This document shows, in pieces, positions 1-10,948 of a stretch of DNA of 64,000 nt. Source of the stretch: Geosiphon pyriformis (lineage: Eukaryota; Glomeromycota; Glomeromycetes; Archaeosporales; Geosiphonaceae); contig JAAOMT010000749.1 in assembly GCA_016748015.1 (NCBI GenBank), positions 1-64,000 on the forward strand. Reading direction: 5' to 3'. The position numbers and the translations under genes were made by a program. Every line of letters begins with the position of its first letter. The first letter of the stretch is position 1. Under the pieces are notes generated by a model, which was given only the letters and a program-made list of their open reading frames with translations, was not told the origin of the DNA and searched no databases.

Positions 1-248
1 TTTGGAAACTATCGGCATTGCAAAGCGAGAAAATATATTACAAGTCTTTGTACATGTGATGAATGATTGACCTAATCAAAAAGTTCAGAAAAAAAAACAC
101 ACCAAAGAATTTAAAGTAATCGAGTTTGAAGCTATTAAGGTAGTCAAGATTTGAAAAATAAAGTGAAAATCGTCTTTTTATTACAACATTTCATTAGGTT
201 GTGGATGCTGTTTGGTCGTAAAAGATATTGAAAATCAGCCTAAACGAT
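1..248. other. Intergenic, downstream of the bHLH gene
   Basis: AT-rich sequence with no coding signal seen on either strand. It lies beyond the stop codon of the minus-strand bHLH gene and probably carries its 3' untranslated region. Confidence 0.4.
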
Positions 249-1586
249 TCAACATAACAAATTATTTATCGACATCGAGTCGCCATTTGTTGAGTCTGGT
301 TTATAACGATCTTCTTCAGGACTGGTTATCGTCTTTATAGAAGCTATTACTCGGTTATTAGACTCGGTGGTGGAAGCTACTTTATTGGCGTTAATTTCGC
401 AGTTTTCAGGGTGACTTAATGATATTTCTTGATTAATGCTTGGGATTTGGGTTATATCAGAACTCGTATTAATGCGCCGAAATAGAGAGTTCGATCGATG
501 GCTCAAAGATGGCACTTGTAAAAGGTTTTGGTTTATTAAGCTAAAGTTATTTTCCTCTGGTCCACCAGAAGTTATATCATGTCTAATGATGTTTGTATCT
601 GATGAAGACATGGAATTTTTCGTACTTTGGCTTTCCATTGATATTTCAAAAGTTTTTGATGATACAGGTGGTTGATAATTCTTCAATCCATCAGACTTGA
701 TTTGCCTCACAAATCGCCATTCTTCCAGCATCATAGCATCGTTTGTGCTATTCATCTCATGTTTTCGTTTTTCAGCGAGACAACTTTGTAAATATCCAAT
801 ATAATCGATGGCTCCCTGAAGAATAGTCAATTTATGAATTTGTGGCTGATTTGCACAACTGGGAACAAGTTGTTGTAGCTGTATAATCTTGTCATTGATC
901 CTCTCACGTCGACGTCTTTCGATAGCAGAATGTGACACTTTACGAGCCAACTCCCGTTTTTCAGCTAACGAAAGAGGTCGATCAGCGGGAATAGAAGAAT
1001 TTTGCTGTTGACGAGGTATTGCTGGATGGATAACCGAAGTATGATGATACATAATTGGACGAGAGTTACTTGAAGAAGTAAATGTATGTTGTTCATTTGA
1101 ATTTGTGGTGCCAAGATCAATTGGAAGTGAAAAGACATTGGTAGAGGGTTCGGATTGTATTTTGTTCAAAGCATTATTATTCTCAAAATATGTATGACTT
1201 GTACTTGAAAAATTTGGCGTTTCTTGATTTAATCCATTAGGAGGTGTTGGGGGGAGCCAAAATTGATTCTTAGATTTTGGTGGTTCTTTATTATTAAATG
1301 ATGAATCCTGAGGATGTAAAGGTGGAGGTGACGTTGGTAGCCTAAAGATTGATTGTCCCCCTGGAGACACCGGTGGAGTTTCGAAAAGGGGTAAGTTTGC
1401 TTTTGAATTTGAACCTTCTTGAGATTGTTGATTAAATTGATTAATAGCAACTGGCAAATTTAAATGTGAAGGAAAAGTTGAAGTTGATATATCCTCTGCC
1501 TCGTGTGTGTTTCTCCTTAGACTTGTTGGCTGAAAAGCAGATGAATGTTGTTTAGTAGTAGATTGAATGCTTGTTTGTTGACGCAT
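249..1586 (-). CDS. bHLH transcription factor
   Basis: Uninterrupted 445-aa reading frame. Residues about 217-272 form a basic helix-loop-helix domain. The basic region HSAIERRRRERIND carries His219, Glu223 and Arg227, the H-x3-E-x3-R signature of class B bHLH proteins that contact CACGTG E-boxes. Helix 2 (ILQGAIDYIGYLQSCL) is not followed by an obvious leucine zipper. The N-terminal 200 residues are low-complexity Pro/Ser/Gln/Asn-rich and the C-terminal 170 residues Ser/Asn-rich, as in fungal activators. It should act in the nucleus as a dimer. The start is the most upstream ATG in frame. A CCCACGTGGG palindrome about 460 bp upstream could allow autoregulation. The subfamily (Pho4-, Ino- or SREBP-like) is not assigned. 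Confidence 0.9.
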   Translation of the reverse strand: MRQQTSIQSTTKQHSSAFQPTSLRRNTHEAEDISTSTFPSHLNLPVAINQFNQQSQEGSNSKANLPLFETPPVSPGGQSIFRLPTSPPPLHPQDSSFNNKEPPKSKNQFWLPPTPPNGLNQETPNFSSTSHTYFENNNALNKIQSEPSTNVFSLPIDLGTTNSNEQHTFTSSSNSRPIMYHHTSVIHPAIPRQQQNSSIPADRPLSLAEKRELARKVSHSAIERRRRERINDKIIQLQQLVPSCANQPQIHKLTILQGAIDYIGYLQSCLAEKRKHEMNSTNDAMMLEEWRFVRQIKSDGLKNYQPPVSSKTFEISMESQSTKNSMSSSDTNIIRHDITSGGPEENNFSLINQNLLQVPSLSHRSNSLFRRINTSSDITQIPSINQEISLSHPENCEINANKVASTTESNNRVIASIKTITSPEEDRYKPDSTNGDSMSINNLLC

Positions 1587-4491
1587 TTTCGATTACAGTT
1601 AATACGATATTATTCTTTAAACGTTTTTCTCTATTATTCATCTAAAGGCTTAAATGAAAAAACTTGAAAGAAACAAGATAGAAAAGGTTTTGGTTGGTTT
1701 TTTTTTTATCCAGAAAAATAATTGGTTCTTTTTCTTTGACTATCTCTGAGAGATAATGGGAACGAATTTAAGAAGAAATCTTGAGCCGTTATGTTTGGAT
1801 TTTTGAAGTTGTGTAAATAATTTTAATTAGAAAAATTCACAAGATGAAAAATGTAGGGCATGTAAGAGTAACAAAGGGGAACGAAAAAGAACAACGGAAT
1901 CCTCACAATCATCTAAAATAGTTATACTACTTATAAGACGGCTGATCGAATTTTGGGTGTAGCGCAGTCTTAAGAAAAAGACGATATCCTTTTTTGCAAA
2001 GATCCGCATGGCGCGAGAAAAGACGCAATTTAGGTGATTTATTGCCCCACGTGGGTGCCATCGAAATCTTAGATTTATTCTTTTACACTACACAGGAACT
2101 TTTTTTAGACTGGGATAACCTCCAAATTACAAAGCGTATGATTGGCATGTGAGCATCTAGAAAATGGCTTGATTCTTTAAAACCTAGGATGTAACACAAA
2201 AGGACCTTTGAATCTCTTAATTATTTTTAAAAGAGACCAATCCTTCACGGTAAATTACCCATGCATTTTTTTTGGGGATTTCGCAACTCATCACGTTTCT
2301 CTTAGTTTTTTTTTTGCATTTTGATTTTCAATTCCATTTGAGGAAAAGTTTTGAGACTCACATGACTGGAAAAAATTAATATTTTGACATAATCTGAATT
2401 TATTATCGCGAAATAAAATTGAATTAAATTTAGAACAAAGTTTTTTTTATGTAGATTTCATTTAGAAATTGGTAAGCCCTCATGATCTTGCTTTTCCTTT
2501 TTGGTAGTCAAACATAAATGAAGGTCTTAAATCGAACTGAAAGTCGGTTCTGATGGCTGAAGTTTAATTGAGAAATCATAAACTTGTCACCAGTTCCCTC
2601 ATTTTATTGAAAAAAAATAAAGTTATTATTTTGCTACACAATAGCGAGCTCCATTTTAAAGCAAAAAAAAGAAGAAAATTAATAAGATTAAATTCATGGT
2701 TATAAGCTTTGATTGTTTCAAAAAACTAAAAAAAATTAATACTGTCAATGACGAAAACACGTTTCTTCCCTTTTGATAAAAATTTTTTTTTAAATTTCAG
2801 CTAAAAATTGGTTACATCTTTTTTGTTTACTATAAATTTACCAAGCAGAATAAGGAACCTTTGAAATTTTACAGTTGATAATAATAAATTTTGTTCTAGC
2901 TAGTATCAATTACCCCAAATATTTGAATTTTTGATCATAATTTCATTTTCATAATTAAAAAACTTTCAGACACAATTTTATGAATCCTGGAATTTTTAAG
3001 ACTTTGTGAGATCAAAAAAATTTCTTTTGAAAACAGAAGGGAAAAAGAAAAAAAATGACAACTAATCTTTTACGAAAACCCTGCATGATACCTTGTGTTC
3101 GAAACTATGACTTCTCCGTTCAGTTCTCGCGAAGCACATATGCACATCACACGACTTGTTTCCCATTTCGGAAAATGAATCTTAAAATAATGCACTCCTT
3201 CCCTTTTTAAATATCCAAACAAGTTGAGCGCCAATAATCAAACAAAAACTAGCCTCACAAATAGATATCACAAGATTTTTATTGAGAATGTCGTGCGACA
3301 ATATTTTAAAGTTTAAATGCATGAGGAACTTTAAAACGTCATTTCAAAGTAAAATTTTCAATGGACGTATATAAAATCAAAAGGTTTTTATTTTTGGATC
3401 CTTCAAATTTGAAAAAAAATTGTTTCAATTATGTCAAGAATTTTTTCTATCTTTTTGGGAAAACTAATTTTTTGGAATTAATTGAAATAGTCAAAAACTT
3501 GAACCAACTTTTACCCCATTAATATAATCTCTCGTTTATCTCAAGGCTAACCTTCTAGTAAGATAATTTTGTAAAAGGTAAATGTTTTTTTTATTTTCCT
3601 ACGCTTTTTAATTTACTCGGAAGCAAATATCAAATTTTAAATTGAAAGAAATTTACTTTTCTGTTTTCATACACTGACTAGATATATCTCAACTGTCATT
3701 TCTACTATTTCTTATATTCTATCCTTTGAGTTTGTCGTTCGCTTTTCTTTGGTACTTTTTTAGAGTTAAAATTAAAAAGGTTGAAAATGTTTTTTATATT
3801 CTGACCTGAGTTTTTCCTTTTGATAAAAGTATTGAAAACTTTTAAAATTAATTTTACGGATTATATATAAGTTCAACTAAAAATACTTTGAAAATTATTA
3901 AATAAAAAAATTTCAAACTTGAATAACTTTCTATAAAAGTTTTTAAATCTTAAAGGCCAGTTTCTTTCACAATCAAACCGAGATTACAAATGGTAAACAA
4001 TTAAGAAATCTGAGTTATAAAAATTAAAGCGGGCTTTATCTTGAACGATTATATTAAAAATCAAAACTTATACATTTGATGATATAAATGAGTTTCTGCA
4101 ATCTCCTGAACTCAAGCAAAAACAATTGTCTTGCATTTTGCAAAAATAATATCTTATTGTTACCAAGTAAAAAAAAAAATAAGTAGATCCATTGAAGAAT
4201 CAAATTCTAAATTACTCAAAAAAGATTTGATAATTTTATATTTGGAAACTAGTAAGGTTGCTGAATTTGGAAATTGTAGAAAATTAAAACGACTCTTTTG
4301 CAATAACTTTGATCTTGACACATTTAATATCAAAAGGTTAAGATATCAATTTCCTTAAATTTCTTGTAACTTTCTTAGGCCAAATTTTTAATCAATATAA
4401 ATTTATTTAAATGTTCCACATGTCAGGAATCTTTCTTTGAGCTTGCACCTACTTTTAAAAAGAAGAAATTATTCATAGTTACTTTAAAAAA
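1587..4491. other. Long AT-rich intergenic region
   Basis: About 2.9 kb between divergent genes. Apart from the E-box at 2046-2055 there are only poly-A/T runs and scattered short reading frames without recognisable composition or motifs. A 75-codon frame at 4131-4358 (+) is AT-driven and was not accepted. Promoters of both flanking genes should lie here. Confidence 0.4.
2046..2055. promoter_or_regulatory. Palindromic E-box upstream of the bHLH gene
   Basis: A perfect 10-bp palindrome, CCCACGTGGG, contains the class B bHLH core CACGTG. It lies about 460 bp upstream of the ATG of the bHLH gene at 249-1586 (-). The site is seen directly; its use as an autoregulatory element is inference. Confidence 0.4.
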
Positions 4492-5038
4492 ATGGGACAA
4501 CACTCTTGGATATACTCTCTTGAGCGACACGCCGATTCTAGCGCAAGAATTACAACATTTCCAAGAGCACAATTGGATGAAGCAATGAAATGTTTACAGA
4601 GAATAGAAGCCTCAGAGAGGGAGAAATTAAGAGAGGAAGTCAATGAGCCAACTGAAAGTGAGTAGTCTGAAAAAAATTGTCATGTTTCCTCTTTCTGATA
4701 TTTATTTTTCTTTCCAGTTGCAGTTCTTATAAAAATGGCCATTCAAGATATTCAAGAGGCTTCACGGTTAAATGGTAAATAAACTTCAGTGTTATGTTTG
4801 CTTGGGCTAAAAATGAAAACTTTAGAAATATTCGACTATTTCAGATCAAGTTGAAGCTGTATTTCGTGAAATGGAACAACAATGTGAAAATGATGAAACT
4901 AAAATTTTGAGAATCCAGGAAAGATTCAAGAAACGTGCTCGTAGACTTAAACGTCGGTTTCAGCGAGATGTAGATAGATTGGCCGCTGTTTGGAATGAAC
5001 ACTCTATGAACGACATTGGTCTTGAATATATGAACTAA
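4492..5038 (+). CDS. Hypothetical 138-aa protein, three exons
   Basis: Exons 4492-4657, 4718-4774 and 4845-5038, joined at GTGAGT..CAG and GTAAAT..CAG introns of 60 and 70 nt, give a continuous 138-codon frame ending in TAA. The short exons hide it from a simple ORF search. The protein starts MGQHSWIYSLERHADSSA, is highly charged and largely helical, and has a basic stretch near the C-terminus (RFKKRARRLKRRFQRD) flanked by acidic residues, which suggests a coiled-coil or RNA/DNA-binding helix. No signal peptide or membrane segment is seen. I do not recognise the family. The conserved splice signals and uniform phase argue that it is a real gene. Confidence 0.65.
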
Positions 5039-7692
5039 TAATATAAACTTTAGGAAATCAAATATCGAAAGCTAGCATGATCTTGATTAAGAATGCTATA
5101 TCTCTTACAATTGACCCTGAATCGAAGAGTGGGATTTAAATGTTAGCAACTCCAAACCAAAATTACGGGGCAATTAAGAAACGGAAGGCTTATATGATCT
5201 GTTTAAGTGAATGTTTTTTTGATCTATTGAAAAAAACAGAGTTTATAAAGCACAAAATTAAAAGTACTCATTTTTGCTAGATATTTTTTAAACCCACCTA
5301 ATAGTCCTAAAATATTGATAGGTTGTGGACAGAAATTTTTCTAGCAATATATAAGGACGAATAATATCAGCTTTTCGAAAATTTATTAAATTTTGTATTT
5401 TTCATCAAAATAATCTTGGCAAGAGTGTATGTAAAATTATTATCATATTTTATAAGAGCGAACCATCAGTGAGTAAATTTTTTTTAAATTTAATGTTTCT
5501 ATTCCAAATTATAATTAATTTAAAATAATAAGTTAGATTAAACAAAGAGATTTTTACAATTTATAATTGTTAAAAAAATAACTCCCATTAAGGATAATTG
5601 AGTCTGAAAAAAATGTATTTAAAACAAAAGATTTGGTTTAAAATAATATATAGTTTTAGTTTTATTTTTATTTTTTAAGAAATTCTTGGATTTCAAGTAT
5701 TTGAATTCGTAAAAAGCTGATTAAATCATTTACAAAGCTATTTCATTTCAAAAATTTTAGGGAAACTAACCAATAATTTTTGTTTATCCAGAATTTAATT
5801 TCTAGTTTTAAAGCATTTTGATCTTCTAAAATTATTGATATCAAAAACAGAAGAAAGGGTCTTATAAAAGTGAAAATTTCACAATTTTATTTGTTCTTTT
5901 TCTGCTCTATAAATAAAATAAAATTTCTTTCAAAATTGTAAATATTTTTGAAAAATAAAAAGAAATCATCATTCAGTGAAAAAAATTTATAAAAATTTTC
6001 ACTTTTTCTGAAAGTTTATACACAAAAATAAAAATAAAAATGTTTTGAAAATCCATTTAAAAGACTTCTTTAGTAAATTAGAATTTCTCTTTTCAAATTT
6101 TGGCCAAATAAAATTTTTTGATTCAAATTTGTGAAAGTAATTTTATCATTAACACTGGTCAAAAAATAATCTAATTGAATTACTCTTTCCAGTTTTTCTA
6201 GATTTGAATGTGTCTTTTGTAAAAAGTTTATTTTATAACTACCGTGCTTAAACTTGTCAAAGATGCTTAAAGAGAGCAAAAATTAAGAATTTGAGATATT
6301 ATATTTCAACCAGATGATTTAATTTTCTCTTACAAAAATTTTTCAAGTTAATACCGAAAAATAAAGGGGCAGCTTATTACTTATTCTGCTTTAGGCAAAT
6401 AAACCAATCGAATTTGCCATCCCCAGGACTTCTCCCTTATTTAATAGTTCCTCAAGACTAAAACCTTCAATCCTGAAAGCTCAATAAAACAATAATCAAT
6501 CGTTTGCTCCTGCATTATTTGTAGAGTCCATGAATAATTGTCGGATGCAGTCATTTAACTTTTTAAGTTAAAAACAATAAATATCGCTTATAAAATCAAA
6601 CAGAGAAAAAAATTAACCATATTCACTCGCTTGTTGAATGCAACTTTTAAAATTAAATTGTGAAGCAAATTCTAAAATTGAAAGTTAGAGCAAGGAAATT
6701 ATATTAAGATAAATAACATTCGCTCTTTAGCTCTTGTTTGGGAAGCATAAGAATCTCCTTTTGTTTCTCAAATTGCCTTGCTAGAAAATTGGCATCAAAA
6801 TATTTAAATTTTTTTATTCCATATTGATTCTATTTTTGGAAAAAAGACCTGAGCCTAATTATTATAAAATTTAACACCTTTTCGCATCATAAAAGCTTTT
6901 TTAGGCACAAATGAATCAAGAATTGAAAATTTTACAAGTCATGATATTGTCCTGATTTTTAGGTAAAAAGAGCACAATTAATATCTCTTTTAAGGAAGCC
7001 ACTTGAATTTCCGGACAAAAGACTATGGCTAACTTTTTTCGGACTAAAGAATAGTAAAGCTTTGTTCTCAAGCATATATCGTAAACCAGAACAATGTCCC
7101 CTTTTCTATTCTTTATGCAGATAAAAGTGTGACTTGACGGCCAAAACCGACAAAGATTACTCGTCACACTTGCCCAAGTACGTCACACAAATGTGGTGAA
7201 AAAATAGACAAAAACTTTGTTTGTTCTTTTTCAGGTAAAAGGTATGAGATTAAAAGGCTGCAACATTTCTGCAATTCTATGCACAGCCGATTGATTATGT
7301 ATCTTCGATTGTTCAAAGTTTTAGATTTGTAACTGTTTTCACTCGGTGATTGGTATTCGGTTTTCATTCCATTCAAATTAGGTTGCTTTTAACGTTTATC
7401 GTGATTTAATTATGGCATGAGTAACTCTTAACTCAAATTCGTAAAATGAGTTTAGAATAGGAAGAAATCTTCATTGTTAGTTAAAGGGAAATCATCATAT
7501 CGTCAATAAGAATAGGGGAAAAACAATGGCAATATAACGTCATCAGCTGCCAATAACATATTTTTCATTATCAATTTTTGGGGTCCTGAAGATATAAGAA
7601 CACAATCAGTTTCTGTTTCCTTCACTATTGCGTTTCTCGCAGGTCAAAAACCTTTTTCATAGGGAATCGCACCCTTCTCTAAATCTTGCGAA
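5039..7692. other. AT-rich intergenic region
   Basis: About 2.65 kb with only low-complexity AT-rich sequence. Reading frames of 69-83 codons at 6070-7376 (-) have no recognisable motif and composition typical of chance frames, so nothing is called. The promoter of the F-box gene is probably in the last few hundred bases. Confidence 0.4.
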
Positions 7693-8877
7693 ATGGCCGC
7701 TTTTTTGCCTGCATTGGTTTTACAACAAATTTTTCAAGAAATCGAAGAAAATCTTCCAAATAGATACCAAACCCTTTACTCCTGTATTCTTGTAAACCGC
7801 TATTGGTGTCGTAACGCAATTACATTCTTATGGCGCAGACCTTTCAATTGTAGTAGTGAAAACTTTCCCATGGTTTTAAGAACCTATTTACAATTTATCG
7901 ACAGTCAAGAATTGGAAAATTTAAATCTTGATATAAATCTTCCAGTTTTTGAAAAACCTCTCTTATTTCAATATCCTTCTTTCATCAAACACATCGACTT
8001 TGGAAATTTTATTGATGCCATCCAATCTTGGATGACAATTGACGCTGACTTCAAGAAAGGGAAAAATAGGCAAAATTGGAAACCTCAATGGTTTCATCGA
8101 GAACTTCCAATCACTCAGGAAAGGTTCTACACGATCAAACAAACTTTTTTTAATGCATTAGTCCAAAGTTTTATCCAAAATTCGGCCAGAATTCAAAGCA
8201 TTGATATGAGGTGCGATAGTCAACAGATAAAAGACAATCCTGAAGAAATCTTATGGCCTTTTGAGAAGAATGTGAGTTCCCTTGTATCCAACGTTACAAA
8301 CTTATCGGTATCTGGGATGTTTCCAAAGCAAGAGGTTTTTACAGAGCTCACCAAAGTTTGTACGAAAATTGTAAGTTTGAAATATTTTTCAAGTTAAAAA
8401 AATTTTTATATCGAAATTTTAAAGTTTTTTTTAACCTTTTTCCAAACTTAGAAAACCATGTCAATAACAATTGAAGGAAATGTTGATAATTTCGGTTTAC
8501 AAGCTGATGCCGAATATGAAAATCTTGGCTCTTTAATCGAATCCCAAAAAAGTCTTTCCAGTCTAGAACTCACATTCCGAGAAAAAAGCCGAGATTATAT
8601 CAACTTATTTCTTCCATCAATCTGGAAGAATTCAAAATCTCTTCGAAATCTTTGTTTTTACACGGCCGATTTCCGGGATATAAAATCTTTAGTAGGCTTG
8701 GCAACATGTCATCAATTGGAGTCATTGGAATTTCGATACTGTAAAGGCTTAACGCGAGAATGTGTAGTCCCATTTGCCACCGCATCGCATCCAAATCTTA
8801 AACGAGTGCGCATCTTAGGTGGGTGCTGTCAGAATCTAACGCGTTGGGCCGAAACCAAAAATAAATCGAATTATTAA
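7693..8877 (+). CDS. F-box protein
   Basis: Two exons, 7693-8370 and 8452-8877, with an 81-nt GTAAGT..TTAG intron; the frame closes to 367 aa. Residues about 3-50 match an F-box: a hydrophobic start (LPALVLQQIFQEIEENLP), then CILVNRYWCRNAITFLWRRP, a form common in expanded Glomeromycotina F-box families. The C-terminal half contains leucine-rich segments (SSLELTFREKS, SLRNLCFYTADFRDI, LESLEFRYCKGLT) resembling F-box-associated LRRs. The likely role is substrate selection in an SCF ubiquitin ligase via Skp1 binding; the substrate is unknown. At 367 aa it is somewhat shorter than many relatives, with few LRR-like units. Confidence 0.85.
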
Positions 8878-10948
8878 AAGAAAACATTCAAAAACATTGT
8901 TCTGTTGAGAACTTGTAAATAAAACTTTCCCTTTTTATCCTTAAAAAATGTATTTATATATCATGCTCTGTAAATAGTCTGTTCTGTATATATTTTATAC
9001 TTTTGAATTCATCCAATACTATATTTTTTGAATAAGCTTTAATATTAGATCCAATCAAATCTATGCTTTTTCCTTTTCTAATTCTTTGAATGGCACAGCA
9101 ATGTCTACATAGTCTTAGACACTAGTTCGTCCCTTAATTTCTGTTTTTTGCTCGAGATTCTGATTTACAAATTTAGTTTTAGTGTTTCATCTTTTTTTTC
9201 CAAATTTTATTTCTGTTAAATAATCTTCTTTTCTGTTCTAATTTTCGTTCTGTTACCGTAACTTGTTCTGTTTGTTTACTCGTTAGAATTTCAATTTTCG
9301 TTTAATTCGTTCTCATTTAGTTCTATTTCTGCTCGAAGATTTAGATTTGTGAAAGTTCAATAAAATAACACTGGTTGTTTGAGTATGTTTTTTAACTTGA
9401 ATAATACATTTAAAATTTTATTACTTGTTATGCTAGCTTGTAAAAGATGCAAATTTTCATGCCTAAATGGCAATGTTTAAGTACATGTATTAGAACCATG
9501 TGAATTCATTTTAAAGTAGCCTATTCCCAAAAAGTTTTTTAAGGCTTGGCAATGCACTTTTATTTAATAGAATAAAGCGGATTCGTTTAAATTTATCTTG
9601 GTAAACATTAATCTGAAGAATTATTTCTAAAGTTATGTCTTAATAATATTTATAATTAAACCATACGGATAATTGTCTCTAATTTTTTTGACCTTAATTT
9701 TTTTAGGGATTTAAAGTTTAACAAAATATATGTAATTTAATTTAATTTATTTTAATGATTCAACAGATTTGATTTAAGACAAACCTTAAGTTGAGATAGG
9801 TACTTAGAATCGATGTGATCTGGCGTTTTAAGATTTTCACCCTGGAATTTTGTTCAAGTTTATGAGAATTGTATACCTGTTTTACAATTATAGTTATAGC
9901 ATAACCCTGAAATGTTTCTTGTCATCTGGAAACACCTGTTTTACTTTAATTGAGGAAAGTTATTCCCGACAAGCTGCACCTTCTAAGTTAATAAAAATAT
10001 AAATAGAAAAGATGATTGACACAAAGTAGCTGACAAATTACATTCATCACTTTTGTGAAATCAATTATACTATAAGTGTACTCTGAAAATTTTAGTTAAA
10101 TTAAAAATGGCCAACTTGTGTACCCTTTGTATACTAAGAGAGATAACTTTAGTCAATTCAGCGTTTCCCAAAAAATAATTAGACGTTAATAATTTTAAAA
10201 GGTAGGAAAAATAACTAGATTGTAAGAAGGAAATGAGAAATTACTTATCAAAAGCTTCTTTTAAAGAAACATCACGAAACTGGTCAGGGTCTTATGATTT
10301 TTGAAATGTTATCAAAATAGAAAATTTGATATTAGTCTCAATCTCTCACAGTTTCATCGATAAACTCACCTATCAATCAGATTTAGTGGGTTAGCAATTT
10401 GAATAATTTTAGTAATTTTAGTAACCTTTAATTTTGTATAAACTCAGTCTTTGGCTGTATTCAAATTTTGACCGTTGATTTTGGCCTTAAATAAGGTTTA
10501 AAATGTGTGGGCAAAAGCTTTGTAGATTATAGCTTAGAATCTTAGTGAATATTTATGACACATCTCTGATGTTTTAGTTGTAATGAGTTGCGTGATATAA
10601 ATTCTTTGTTAATTTGAGAAATTTTAGGTTTATCTGACGATTAAATGATGTATTATAAACCCTTGAAACGGATTCCTGAGAACTTTATCTTTAAATATAT
10701 GTATCTGAATGGTTTAATTGCTCTTACTAGTAGTGTGGTTAATGATTATGATAAACACTTTTCTAAGGTTGATTTCCTTTGGATAATTCGCAGCAGCATG
10801 CAATAAAAAGCAAAAAGTTTAGATTTTTGAACTTTGATTTTGGATCAACGCTTTTCAAATTTATTTTTTTATAAAGTACTTACTCAAAATAAGAATCTTT
10901 CTTATTTGCATTCATTACAACTTGAAAAATCGCTATATAAAATACTTT
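8878..10948. other. Intergenic region with TTCTGTT-rich segment
   Basis: About 2 kb between convergent genes. From 8960 to 9360 the plus strand carries many copies of TTCTGTT/TTCTAAT-like words and two related blocks starting with CTCGAGATT and CTCGAAGATT, which looks like a decayed internal duplication in the 3' flank of the F-box gene. The rest is AT-rich with no coding signal. Confidence 0.35.

Noticed and set aside
4131-4358. 75-codon frame upstream of the 138-aa gene
   Set aside because: No motif and very AT-rich; it ends before the well-supported gene and does not splice into its start.
6070-7376. Three minus-strand frames of 69-83 codons
   Set aside because: AT-driven composition, no recognisable domains, and no convincing splice signals linking them.
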